Assembly: GCA_964419225.1 (NCBI GenBank)
Contig: CAYQPF010000007.1
Coordinates: 1-64,000, forward strand
Direction of reading: 5' to 3'
Length of the DNA stretch: 64,000 nt
Origin: CAYQPF01 sp964419225
GTDB taxonomy: Bacteria > Cloacimonadota > Cloacimonadia > Cloacimonadales > CAYQPF01
Position 1 is the stretch's first letter. Each line of letters begins with the position of its first letter. Positions 28,013-36,722 of the stretch are shown in pieces. The translations under genes and the position numbers were made by a program. The notes beneath the pieces were generated by a model. The model worked only from the letters and a program-made list of their open reading frames with translations, was not told the DNA's origin and made no database searches.

Positions 28013-30394
28013 ATGTTGAAAAATCTTCTTTTGCTAAGTCTGTTGGTGATTTCTCTGAGCATCAATGCAATGGGGTATCAATGGGAATACAATTTTGATA
28101 AACCTGTTATTTCAGATGGTAAAGTGTATATGAGTGGTTGTGATGCCAACTTAAAAGCAGGTGATCCAAGTGTGGCCATAAAGCAGGTCAGACTATTGCT
28201 TCCCTACAATCAAAAGGCTGTCAATATGGAAGTTACATACTCCCAACCCATAACTCTGGAAGGCACTTATTTAATAGATCCGGTAGCAGTTTCAGGCAGA
28301 TTATCGGTTACACCTCCTGCGAATTTGAGCAGGTTTTCTGTAACTTATAACAGAGATGAATTTTATCCTGCAGCACCAAAAGGTCAGAAATTTGTTAACC
28401 AATACAAAAATGGGCATACTTTCCTGATAAGCATGGTTTATCCTATGCAATACAATCCTATAACCCAAAAAATACAATATTTTACTAAGATCAGTGTTAA
28501 CATTACAACAGAATTCAGCACTAATGATAATTATCGTCAAGATACTTCAATTGCCCGAAGTATAAGAGCATTAGCCAACAATCCAGAGATGGTTGATACC
28601 TATCCGATGACAGAAAGAACTTTTGAAGATTATGATTATCTGATCATCACATCGCCGGAATTCGCAGACAACTTTACTGAGTTTGTTACTTTCAATTTAA
28701 ACAGGTGTTTAAAAACCAAGATTGTTAGCCTTCCGGAAATCAATACTGTTTCAGGTTTTGATCAGCAGGACAAGATCAGAAACTATATCCGGGAGCAATA
28801 TCAGCAATATGGTATCACCTATGTCCTCTTAGCAGGAGATGATGAAATTCTCCCACACAGAGGGTTCCGGTCAGAGATCAACGATTATGGTACAGATTAT
28901 TACAACGAGACAGATATGCCGGCAGATATGTATTTTTCCTGTCTGGACGGCACTTGGAAAGTAGCAGGCAGCCAATATTTTGGAGAAACCGGATCAGAAG
29001 ATTTGCTTTGGGAAGTTTATACAGCCAGATTTGCCGTAGATTCTGAGACAGAATTGAATAATTTGATTCACAAAACCATATTTTTCTCACAGAATCCGGT
29101 CATAGAAGAAGTAACCAACAATTTACTTGTAGGTGAGTTTTTATGGGGTCCTCCTCAGTTCGAGATTGAGACTTGGGGACAAATGTACATGGATGAGTTA
29201 ATCGGATTTTGTGATGCCAATGGTTATACAAGCAATGGCTTTACGCCTGAATGGTCCAATACCACTCTGTATGATAATGATGCTTATTGGGATGGCAATA
29301 CCTTGATCCAGACAGTCCGAGACAATAAAATAGTATGGATTGACCATCTGGGGCATTCCAATGTTACTTATAACATGCAGTTGTATTCGAATCAGGTAAC
29401 TTCTACCAACTTCAACAATAATGGAGTTAATGCAAATTATTTTATGGTCTATTCTCAGGGTTGTTATTCCGGATCGTTTGACAACCGTGATTCCAATGGA
29501 CAATATTTAGATACCGACTGTATCGGAGAGAAGTTTACCACAATTTCCAATGGAGCAGTGGCTTATGTTGGCAATTCCAGGTATGGCCTTGGTTCTCCTT
29601 ACGATACCAATGGTGCCGGGCAGGTCTTTCACAGATATTTTCATGAGGCTTTGTTTAATCAAAACATCCATAGTGTCGAGATGATGAATGCTTATTCCAA
29701 GGAAGTCAGTGCAGCCTGGATACTTGAGCCAAACATTAATCTGGCACCATATTACGGTGAGTGCAAATGGATTGCCTATAATTTGAATGTTCTGGGTGAC
29801 CCGGCATTATCTATTTGGTCCACAACACCACAGTATTTGAATCCTGTTGTTCCTGATTCAATGCTTTTGGGTGACTATTCAGAGATTGTATCTGTACCTT
29901 ACACTAAATTAGCTTTTGTAGTAGGAGACAGTGTTTTTACAGATGTTATAGATTCAACAGGCATTTATTACATTGCTGGGAATTGGGATTTAATTAATCT
30001 CCTGGTAAATAATCCTAATCATTTTGTGGAAGTCAAGTTAAAGGCCGACAATTATCTTCCCTATGAGACAGTCATTACCTACACTTTAGGAAACAATGAC
30101 GTAGTGAACAAGCCCTGCCTTGTTTCACTAAAGAATTATCCAAATCCTTTCAATCCGGAGACTACAATTAGTTTTGAGTTAAGGGAAAATGCTCAGGTGG
30201 AATTAACTGTGTTCAATATTAAGGGGCAGAAGGTTACAACTCTGGCCAAAGGGAATTATACCAAAGGAATAAATAAAGTGGTATGGAACGGCATGAATAC
30301 TCAGAATAAGAGTGTATCCGGCGGTGTTTATTTTTATAAGTTGACAATAAATGATAAAGAAAGTCTTCTTAGAAAGACAATATTATTAAAGTAG
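28013..30394 (+). CDS. Gingipain-type C25 cysteine peptidase with sorting tail
   Basis: A 793-residue exported protease. The signal peptide is MLKNLLLLSLLVISLSINA. An N-terminal beta-rich pro-region leads to the C25 domain (~200-610): YDYLIITSPEF, YVLLAGDDEILP, catalytic His448 (DHLGHSN) and catalytic Cys484 (YSQGCYSGSFD), then LNVLGDPALSIW at the domain end. A beta-sandwich follows, then the T9SS-like tail (NYPNPFNPETTISF...SGGVYFYKL). Known family members cleave extracellular proteins. PorU, the T9SS sortase, belongs to the same clan but is larger and lacks a sorting tail, so this is read as cargo. The second ATG (28013) has AGGAG at better spacing than the first. Confidence 0.92.
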   Translation: MLKNLLLLSLLVISLSINAMGYQWEYNFDKPVISDGKVYMSGCDANLKAGDPSVAIKQVRLLLPYNQKAVNMEVTYSQPITLEGTYLIDPVAVSGRLSVTPPANLSRFSVTYNRDEFYPAAPKGQKFVNQYKNGHTFLISMVYPMQYNPITQKIQYFTKISVNITTEFSTNDNYRQDTSIARSIRALANNPEMVDTYPMTERTFEDYDYLIITSPEFADNFTEFVTFNLNRCLKTKIVSLPEINTVSGFDQQDKIRNYIREQYQQYGITYVLLAGDDEILPHRGFRSEINDYGTDYYNETDMPADMYFSCLDGTWKVAGSQYFGETGSEDLLWEVYTARFAVDSETELNNLIHKTIFFSQNPVIEEVTNNLLVGEFLWGPPQFEIETWGQMYMDELIGFCDANGYTSNGFTPEWSNTTLYDNDAYWDGNTLIQTVRDNKIVWIDHLGHSNVTYNMQLYSNQVTSTNFNNNGVNANYFMVYSQGCYSGSFDNRDSNGQYLDTDCIGEKFTTISNGAVAYVGNSRYGLGSPYDTNGAGQVFHRYFHEALFNQNIHSVEMMNAYSKEVSAAWILEPNINLAPYYGECKWIAYNLNVLGDPALSIWSTTPQYLNPVVPDSMLLGDYSEIVSVPYTKLAFVVGDSVFTDVIDSTGIYYIAGNWDLINLLVNNPNHFVEVKLKADNYLPYETVITYTLGNNDVVNKPCLVSLKNYPNPFNPETTISFELRENAQVELTVFNIKGQKVTTLAKGNYTKGINKVVWNGMNTQNKSVSGGVYFYKLTINDKESLLRKTILLK

Positions 30395-30403
30395 GAGGGA
30401 ACA

Positions 30404-30892
30404 ATGAATCCTTTTTCAGCGAATGAAGTAGTAGAGATGGCAGTACAGATTGAAAAAAGCGGGTATGCTTATTATAATGAAGCATTGAACATGAAAGGAC
30501 TGAGTGAAGATGGCAAAAAACTGTTAACCACACTCAGGGACGCTGAAAAGAAACATGAAATTTATTTTTCAGGCTTAAGGGACAGCGTGGATATGTCTGA
30601 GTTGGAAGAATCGCCTGAATGGGATGTAGTTGCGAGTTACTTGAATTCAATTATTGATTCCAGAATATTCAGTGACACAGAATCAGCGATAAAACTGGCA
30701 ACCAGTTCAAAGACAGAAAAAGAAGTTTGTTATAATGCCATGAATTTTGAGAAAGATACCTTACTTTACTTTGTTACGATCAGAGATAATCTTAAGACCC
30801 AAAAGTCGAAGGAGTTAATACAGAAGATAGTTGCTGAGGAAATCACCCATATTATGTTTTTGGATGAATACAAGAAAACGAATCAGTTATAG
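30404..30892 (+). CDS. Ferritin-like/rubrerythrin-type di-iron protein
   Basis: A 162-residue all-alpha protein of the ferritin-like superfamily. Probable di-iron ligands are Glu in the first helix (IEKSGYAYY), the DAEKKHE motif of the second, NFEKD of the third and AEEITH of the fourth. The C-terminal rubredoxin domain of true rubrerythrin is missing. Likely roles are peroxide reduction or iron handling, as in other anaerobes (inference). GGAGGG precedes the ATG, 10 bp after the C25 peptidase stop, and a hairpin terminator follows. Confidence 0.85.
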   Translation: MNPFSANEVVEMAVQIEKSGYAYYNEALNMKGLSEDGKKLLTTLRDAEKKHEIYFSGLRDSVDMSELEESPEWDVVASYLNSIIDSRIFSDTESAIKLATSSKTEKEVCYNAMNFEKDTLLYFVTIRDNLKTQKSKELIQKIVAEEITHIMFLDEYKKTNQL

Positions 30893-30932
30893 GAATTGGG
30901 AATAATCGACGTCCCCGTCACTTGATTGCTTT

Positions 30933-30974
30933 TACCATAGGCTCAAATTAAAAATTTAAGCCTATGGTATTTTT
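30933..30974 (+). terminator. Terminator hairpin overlapping the ttcA-like stop
   Basis: An 11-bp perfect stem (TACCATAGGCT / AGCCTATGGTA, 30933-30943 and 30959-30969), with a partly self-complementary AAATT/AATTT loop, is followed by five T on the plus strand. The right arm contains the stop codon of the convergent minus-strand gene. Confidence 0.75.
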
Positions 30975-31660
30975 GGCATAAAGTCAGTATTTACGCGAAA
31001 GATACTGCTGAAGATATTATCATAAACATCAATTTTGGGATGCTCGGAATTAATTTCTGACAGTAATTTCTTTATCCATTTTCTTTTTGAGCCGGTTTCC
31101 ATTCGGCAGGGATTTTTGAATATAGGAAAACCTTTTTGACTTGCATACTTAATTATCAGTTCTTCTTCAACAAGATACAAAGGTCGGATTATATGAAAGA
31201 TTCCCTTGAACAACGGTTGTTTGGGTAACATCGTTGAGATTTCCCTGCTGAAGAATTGGTTAAGGAGAAGGGTTTCCACAACATCGTTCTTATGATGAGC
31301 AAAAACAATTTTAGTAACACCTCTGTTCTGAGCAAATTCCAGGATCAACTTACGTCGTTTTCTACTACAGGAAAAGCAGGGATTTTTGATTTCTGCAATT
31401 TCTTTGAAGATTTCGGTTGAGATAACCTGACAATCATGCAAAGAGGGGTTATCCTTGATCCAGTCCAAATTTGTTGAGGAATCATTCTGAATGTGTACAG
31501 GAATAATTTTTATGGGAAACAGTTGAAGTAGTTCAAGCAAAGCCAAGCTATCTTTTCCTCCTGATACTCCCAGAACGACCTCTTCTCCATCCTGCCAAAA
31601 CTCCCAACAGGCATTGGCTTCGGAAATTTTATTGTAGAGGAGAGTTTCCAGTCTGGTCAT
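30962..31660 (-). CDS. TtcA-like PP-loop tRNA-thiolation enzyme
   Basis: A 232-residue ATP pyrophosphatase. The PP-loop is SGGKDS at 33-38. Three cysteines expected to bind a [4Fe-4S] cluster in TtcA enzymes are present: C95 and C98 (CFSC) and C185 (NPCRME). TtcA makes 2-thiocytidine in tRNA anticodon loops; related enzymes thiolate other positions, so the exact target is not certain. The gene overlaps the 3' end of the GmhB-like gene by 32 bp and shares a convergent hairpin with the ferritin-like gene. No clear ribosome site precedes the ATG, suggesting coupling. Confidence 0.88.
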   Translation of the reverse strand: MTRLETLLYNKISEANACWEFWQDGEEVVLGVSGGKDSLALLELLQLFPIKIIPVHIQNDSSTNLDWIKDNPSLHDCQVISTEIFKEIAEIKNPCFSCSRKRRKLILEFAQNRGVTKIVFAHHKNDVVETLLLNQFFSREISTMLPKQPLFKGIFHIIRPLYLVEEELIIKYASQKGFPIFKNPCRMETGSKRKWIKKLLSEINSEHPKIDVYDNIFSSIFRVNTDFMPKIP

Positions 31661-32234
31661 AAGGAAAATATGTGAGGATTAGTTTTGCTGCAGAAAGGAG
31701 ATCATGAGCAATAAAGTCGGGTTGAATCTCCCATTTATGCCTTTTTTGTAAGTATTCTTCCTGACCGTCACCAGTTAAAACCAGGATAGTTTTTAGTCCA
31801 GCTCTATGTCCAAAAAGGATGTCGCCATACCTGTCTCCGATCATGAAAGATTTGGAAGTTAGGAATTTGAAGTCTGCCTGAGCTTGTTTAAACATACCAA
31901 GACCTGGTTTACGGTCTTCATGATTAATATTCCAAGGGGGAAGATGACCTTCAATATGGTAGGGTGAAAGGTAAATTTTATCGATATGAGCATTACTGAG
32001 AGCCAGTTCTGACTGCATTTTAGCATGGATAGCATTAATATCTTCAAAAGTATAATACCCGCGGGCGATACCAGATTGGTTAGTGACGATGATAACCAGA
32101 TAGCCTGCTTCATTAAGTAAATTGATAGCTTTTCCGGAAAAGCTGTAGAGTTTAAAATGATCGGGGTGATTAATGTATCCCTGATCATCAGAGTTAATAG
32201 TTCCGTCTCTGTCTAAAAAGATTGCCCTTTTCAA
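31629..32234 (-). CDS. HAD phosphatase, GmhB-like (D,D-heptose-bisphosphate phosphatase)
   Basis: A 201-residue HAD-IIIA hydrolase. The nucleophile motif is FLDRDGTIN (D8, D10), followed by VTNQSGIARG, then DRKPG and GDRYGDI with the acidic metal residues. GmhB removes a phosphate in ADP-heptose synthesis for LPS core; adjacency to lptD supports this. The zinc-binding loop is altered: the usual C-P-x-H and C-x-C become SPYH and HED (around residues 90-107), so zinc is probably not bound. The start is a TTG with GGAAGGA upstream, overlapping the lptD stop as TTGA. Confidence 0.8.
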   Translation of the reverse strand: MKRAIFLDRDGTINSDDQGYINHPDHFKLYSFSGKAINLLNEAGYLVIIVTNQSGIARGYYTFEDINAIHAKMQSELALSNAHIDKIYLSPYHIEGHLPPWNINHEDRKPGLGMFKQAQADFKFLTSKSFMIGDRYGDILFGHRAGLKTILVLTGDGQEEYLQKRHKWEIQPDFIAHDLLSAAKLILTYFPYDQTGNSPLQ

Positions 32235-34681
32235 TTTTTCCTTCCAGAAGTCTGAATTTTAAGAGATTCAGGCAATTTAACATTCACCAGAACTATTCTG
32301 TAATCCCAGAAATCAACGGATTTTGTCCAGCGGAAATCCAGTCTCCAGCAGTGCAGATCTCTGGTAAGAGTAAGTCCCTGGGACATCATTTCTTTTGTTT
32401 TAAGATCATAGTAATTATTATATGTGATTGCCCAGCTCTGAGTAAGTTTAAAAGTAAGGTTTGTATGTAAATCAGTAGCTTTGAATTTTGTTTTAACATT
32501 TTTCGAGAAACTGTGATTAAGGGACAAATTCCAGCTTCCGGCTTTGGCAAGTTTCTCGACATCATCTATGGTCTCGGCATTGTTTACATCAGCGGTATCC
32601 TGATCGGTATAGAATTTACTGCTCACGAATCTGTTGGGGGCAACCGGGAAATAATCAGTATATTTAGCTTCACCGCTCAGAGTCATATTATTTGAGTAAG
32701 AGTAATTTTCCAGATCGAAATTATAAGGATTCTGACTAAGGCTGGTGGAGTTGTCATAGGATACACTGAAGAGAGGTGTTTTAACTGCACCGGGGCGAAG
32801 GCTGATACTGTGTCCGAGATTCCCGAATTTCTTTGTTTTAGCTTCCAGATTATAATAAATACTACTATTTGTAGATATCAGATCATTGATTTTTATCTCT
32901 TTATCATCTTTACCTTTAAGTTTGAATTGCCACTTATTCCCGAGGGAGAAATTCATTGTTCTGGCTTTTTTCCCGGAATTAAGACCAATTCCATTAAAGC
33001 TGTAGAAACGTTGATTTTTGCGGAAATCAGGAGTATAGTTGAAGCCGACATTGGGAGTAATTATATGCCTGATTGCAGTTAAGGGAATGTTTTGAAATCT
33101 GGCAGAGCCATAGATAGAGAAATTTGTGGAAGCATTGTAGGAGTAATCATTACCTCTGGTGATCATATTTTTCTTTTTATCACGATCGAACCAAACTTCA
33201 TTTCCACCCAGACTTTGAGTGAGATTAAGCCATTGCCACATTTTGTAGTTGTATCTCAAACCCCAGCTATGTCTTATACCTGCGTTGTGCTGGTTAATAT
33301 ATGTTCCGGCGGAATCTGATTTATTTTTATAGAGTATATCCCAAATATCTGCATTCTTCTCGTTAATCGAACCATATTGGGTACCTAAGAAGGAGTAGGA
33401 GTATGAGAAATCCTTCCACCAGTATTCTTTACTCACAAGACTGTCGTTTTTGGCAATAAACAACTCATAAACCGGTTTGGAAGGTAAAGAGTATGAAAGG
33501 TAAGGTAAAGTAATTGTTCGGGTATTATCCTTCAGATTTTGAGAATAGTTAGCCGTAGCAGAAAGTGTACTGTTAAAGAGAGGTTTACGGAAATCGATAG
33601 CGGAGGAAATTGTTTCCATGAGTCTTTTATCGACATCAGTATCACCGGCAAAGATACTTTTACTACTGACAAAATTTAAATTTGCATTCAATTCGGTATG
33701 ATTTCCAAATTGCTGAGAGTGACGTTCGTTGATATACCAATCGTATCTGAAGCTTTTAGCACTGTAAATACTTTTTCTGAAGGAGGCATCTAAATTTCCT
33801 GTGTAGCTGTATCTTTTGGCATAATTCCCCTGGAGCCCAGTCAGCCAGCCTGTTTTTTCCATATAGTCAAAATAAATAGTCGCATCTGCCATATCTAAAT
33901 AATGATAGTAAAAAGCAATATTCTTGATATATTTACCATCAATCTTATTATAACCTGGTTCAGGGACGAGAATACCGGTATTTCTACCACGTTTTATAGA
34001 AAAAGTACCAAAGGGCAAGCCAAATACCGGAATATAATTAACATAAAAAACAACGGGTTTGGCGACAACTTTATCACCTTTGTACATTCTCATATACTTA
34101 GTTTTGATATAGAAATGCGGCTCTGCACCTTCGCAGGTTGTGAAAATCCCATGATCGACATCAAAAACATTAGCATCTACTTTTCTCAATTCCTGTCCGT
34201 AGTAATAGCCTTTTTCAAATTTACTGGCACCTTGAATAATATAACCTTTTTGGGAATTGATGTCGTAATGTACCTCATCACCAATGATCAACTGATCTCC
34301 ATCTTCCATCCATACCTGACCGACAGAGGAAGTTTGATCTTTGGCAAAATCTATGTTGATACTGTCTGATTTAATTTTATTCGTTTTGTAATCAACATTG
34401 GCATTCCCTTTCAGGGCGATTTGTTCATCTTTAACAAAATAGTATATAGAGTCTGCTGAATAAAACAGACTGTCATCAGGCAAAGAATCTTTAACTGCAA
34501 GAGAGTCCATTCGAGTCAGAAGAGAATCATTAGCCAGTGAATCGACAACAGCTAAAAGTGTATCTTTTGCCAGAGAATCCGGCTTCAATTGGGTACTCTT
34601 CACCAAATTTATCTGGGAATGCAAGTAAACTACCAAGCCAAAAAGCCCGATCATTAATAGTATCATTACAATTTTTCTCAT
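32231..34681 (-). CDS. lptD: LptD/OstA-like LPS-assembly outer-membrane protein
   Basis: An 816-residue outer-membrane protein that would insert LPS into the outer leaflet. It has an N-terminal hydrophobic signal (MRKIVMILLMIGLFGLVVYL), a Ser/Asp-rich linker made of DSL repeats (~34-75), then an OstA/LptA-like jellyroll domain (~85-190). A long beta-barrel of aromatic alternating strands follows, with conserved phrases PVFGLPFGTF and KRGRNTGILVPEPGY. The linker-plus-jellyroll form is typical of FCB-group LptD. Only ~120 bp separate it from the divergent aminotransferase gene, and a TTGACA element lies close to its start. Confidence 0.88.
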   Translation of the reverse strand: MRKIVMILLMIGLFGLVVYLHSQINLVKSTQLKPDSLAKDTLLAVVDSLANDSLLTRMDSLAVKDSLPDDSLFYSADSIYYFVKDEQIALKGNANVDYKTNKIKSDSINIDFAKDQTSSVGQVWMEDGDQLIIGDEVHYDINSQKGYIIQGASKFEKGYYYGQELRKVDANVFDVDHGIFTTCEGAEPHFYIKTKYMRMYKGDKVVAKPVVFYVNYIPVFGLPFGTFSIKRGRNTGILVPEPGYNKIDGKYIKNIAFYYHYLDMADATIYFDYMEKTGWLTGLQGNYAKRYSYTGNLDASFRKSIYSAKSFRYDWYINERHSQQFGNHTELNANLNFVSSKSIFAGDTDVDKRLMETISSAIDFRKPLFNSTLSATANYSQNLKDNTRTITLPYLSYSLPSKPVYELFIAKNDSLVSKEYWWKDFSYSYSFLGTQYGSINEKNADIWDILYKNKSDSAGTYINQHNAGIRHSWGLRYNYKMWQWLNLTQSLGGNEVWFDRDKKKNMITRGNDYSYNASTNFSIYGSARFQNIPLTAIRHIITPNVGFNYTPDFRKNQRFYSFNGIGLNSGKKARTMNFSLGNKWQFKLKGKDDKEIKINDLISTNSSIYYNLEAKTKKFGNLGHSISLRPGAVKTPLFSVSYDNSTSLSQNPYNFDLENYSYSNNMTLSGEAKYTDYFPVAPNRFVSSKFYTDQDTADVNNAETIDDVEKLAKAGSWNLSLNHSFSKNVKTKFKATDLHTNLTFKLTQSWAITYNNYYDLKTKEMMSQGLTLTRDLHCWRLDFRWTKSVDFWDYRIVLVNVKLPESLKIQTSGRKN

Positions 34682-34802
34682 ATTGGCAGTTTTTGAGAAT
34701 ATAATATATTGTCAAGAACTGGCGTAAATGTAAAATACTATTTGACTTTTATCCTCAGGTTTTGTCACCTTGCATTAGAAAAAAAGAATCTTAGGAGATG
34801 TT

Positions 34803-36053
34803 ATGGCAGAGAAATTGAATTTAGCCAAGTCCGAAGCTATGTTTGAACAAGCAAAGACTTTAGTACCCGGCGGAGTGCTGGGTATCAGAAGACCTTACAA
34901 CTTTGTTGTAGGCGAATACCCCATATTTTTTGACAGTGCCAAAGGTGGAAGAGTAACGGATGTTGATGGTAATGAATACATTGATTTCCTTTGTGCCTAT
35001 GGTCCAATTATCATTGGTCACCGGGAAGAAGAAATAGATAATGCTGTGATCGAACAAATCAGAAACAAAGGCATATGTTTTTCTTTAACTCAACCGACCC
35101 ATAACATATTGGCAGAAAAGTTAAAAGAACTCATTCCCTCCTGTGAAATGAGTGTATTTGTAAAAACCGGTTCAGATGCCACTACTGCTGCTCTAAGAGC
35201 TGCCAGAGCATATACCGGCAAAGAGACAATCTTAAGATGCGGATATCACGGCTGGCACGACTGGTGTGTGGAAGTTAAAGGCGGAGTTCCTTTAAAATCT
35301 TATGAAGATGTGCATGAATTCGAATATAATCATCTTGATCAGGTAGAAGATTTAATGAAAAAACATGGAGATAAAGTCGCAGCAATAATTATTACTCCGG
35401 TTGGACATGCATTAGGTCACGAAGTTGAAATGCCTAAGCCTGGTTTCCTGGAAGGAGTAAAGGAATTAGCACACAAGTATGGTGCTGTATTGATCTTTGA
35501 TGAGATCAGAAGTGGTTTCAGAGTCCATATTGGTGGTGCTCAGGCGTTGTTTGGCGTCACTCCTGATGTATCTGTATTTGGCAAAGCCATGGCAAATGGT
35601 TACGCGATTGGTGCTGTAGTTGGCAAAAAAGAGATTATTGGCACATATGCAGATAAGGCTTTCTTAAGTTCAACTTTCTTCCCGAACAGTGATGCACAGA
35701 TTGCAGCACTTAAGACTATAGAGATCATGCAGAGAGACAACATTCTCGATAAGTTGAAAGTCAAAGCACAGATTTTCTGTGATGATGTAAAAAAAGTAGT
35801 TGCAGAGAGTGGTGTTAGTGCTGTATTCAGTGGTGAGCCATGGATGCCGTTTGTGACTTTCCCTGCAGATGAAAAGAAGCTTTATAAATCTATCCGTACC
35901 GAGTTCTATACTCAGCTGATCCGCAGAAAGGTTTTCCTGCAGCCTTTCCATCATGGTTATGTAGCATATCGCCATACAGAGGAAGATTTGAAGTATGCAG
36001 CTGCTATGATCGGTGAAGCTTTAGCAGAAGCAAAAAAGAAATACATGTCTTAA
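34803..36053 (+). CDS. Class III PLP aminotransferase, glutamate-1-semialdehyde aminomutase-like
   Basis: A 416-residue fold-type I PLP enzyme. Recognisable elements are the N-terminal VPGGVLGIRRPY motif, the phosphate-binding GSDATTAALRAAR, the PLP-ring aspartate in IFDEIRSGFR and the Schiff-base lysine in FGKAMANGY. Overall it is most like glutamate-1-semialdehyde 2,1-aminomutase, the tetrapyrrole enzyme. No tetrapyrrole gene is nearby, and family members also act on amino acids or amino sugars, so the reaction is left open. AGGAGAT precedes the ATG, and a strong terminator follows. Confidence 0.88.
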   Translation: MAEKLNLAKSEAMFEQAKTLVPGGVLGIRRPYNFVVGEYPIFFDSAKGGRVTDVDGNEYIDFLCAYGPIIIGHREEEIDNAVIEQIRNKGICFSLTQPTHNILAEKLKELIPSCEMSVFVKTGSDATTAALRAARAYTGKETILRCGYHGWHDWCVEVKGGVPLKSYEDVHEFEYNHLDQVEDLMKKHGDKVAAIIITPVGHALGHEVEMPKPGFLEGVKELAHKYGAVLIFDEIRSGFRVHIGGAQALFGVTPDVSVFGKAMANGYAIGAVVGKKEIIGTYADKAFLSSTFFPNSDAQIAALKTIEIMQRDNILDKLKVKAQIFCDDVKKVVAESGVSAVFSGEPWMPFVTFPADEKKLYKSIRTEFYTQLIRRKVFLQPFHHGYVAYRHTEEDLKYAAAMIGEALAEAKKKYMS

Positions 36054-36078
36054 GACTGATGTACAATTGATATACAAT

Positions 36079-36111
36079 AGGGCAGGCCTGAAAACCTGCC
36101 CTTATTTTTTT
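36079..36111 (+). terminator. Rho-independent terminator after the aminotransferase
   Basis: Stem AGGGCAGG / CCTGCCCT (36079-36086, 36095-36102), 8-nt loop, then TATTTTTTT. Confidence 0.9.
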
Positions 36112-36122
36112 ACATTTCAAGC

Positions 36123-36722
36123 CTATTCCTTTATCAATTTCTGATTAACCTTCTTCAAACCATAATCAGTAATAACACCGATCAAGCCAATAACAATTAT
36201 ATAGATCAGCATTTTTTTATATTCCAACAGATAACGGAAATCCAGAATACGGAAACCAAGACCTGCAGAGACGCCAAGCATTTCAGCAGCGATGACAGTA
36301 CTCCACCCCACACCCCAGAGGATTCTAAGGATATTTAACAGGCCTTCTGCTGCCAAAGGAAGCTTAATGTGACGTATCAAGTCCCAGCCATGTGCACCAC
36401 TAACACGGGCTTCTTCGATGATTTCCCGAGGGAGCGAACGGAAGAGTTCCAGACACATAATTACTGCCGGAAAGAATAATGCTACAAACAGAATAGAGCC
36501 TACTGCCAATTCACTAAGACCAAATACAATAATGGCCAAAGGTAACCAGGCTAAGGGTGAAATCTGCCGGAAGAAATTCATCAACGGCAGGCTTACCCGA
36601 TAGACTGTTGAATATTTTTGCAGCAGCAGACTGAGAACAATGGCAGTAATGAAGGAAATCAGGGTAGCCGAAACCACCCTGAAAAAGGTTAGCAAAATAT
36701 CATGCAGAAGAGTAAAAAGCAT
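36123..36722 (-). CDS. ABC transporter permease (SsuC/TauC type)
   Basis: A 199-residue inner-membrane permease of the binding-protein-dependent family, with about five membrane segments. The cytoplasmic EAA loop that contacts the ATPase is clear (EEARVSGAHGWDLIRHIKLPLA). The size is at the short end for SsuC/TauC/ThiX-type permeases (usually ~250). The start shares one base with the stop of the substrate-binding gene. No ATPase gene is in the transcript; the cognate subunit must be elsewhere or shared. Confidence 0.9.
   Translation of the reverse strand: MLFTLLHDILLTFFRVVSATLISFITAIVLSLLLQKYSTVYRVSLPLMNFFRQISPLAWLPLAIIVFGLSELAVGSILFVALFFPAVIMCLELFRSLPREIIEEARVSGAHGWDLIRHIKLPLAAEGLLNILRILWGVGWSTVIAAEMLGVSAGLGFRILDFRYLLEYKKMLIYIIVIGLIGVITDYGLKKVNQKLIKE

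Noticed and set aside
28013..30394. C25 protease as the T9SS sortase PorU
   Set aside because: PorU is longer and has no sorting tail of its own. This protein has the tail and so is cargo.
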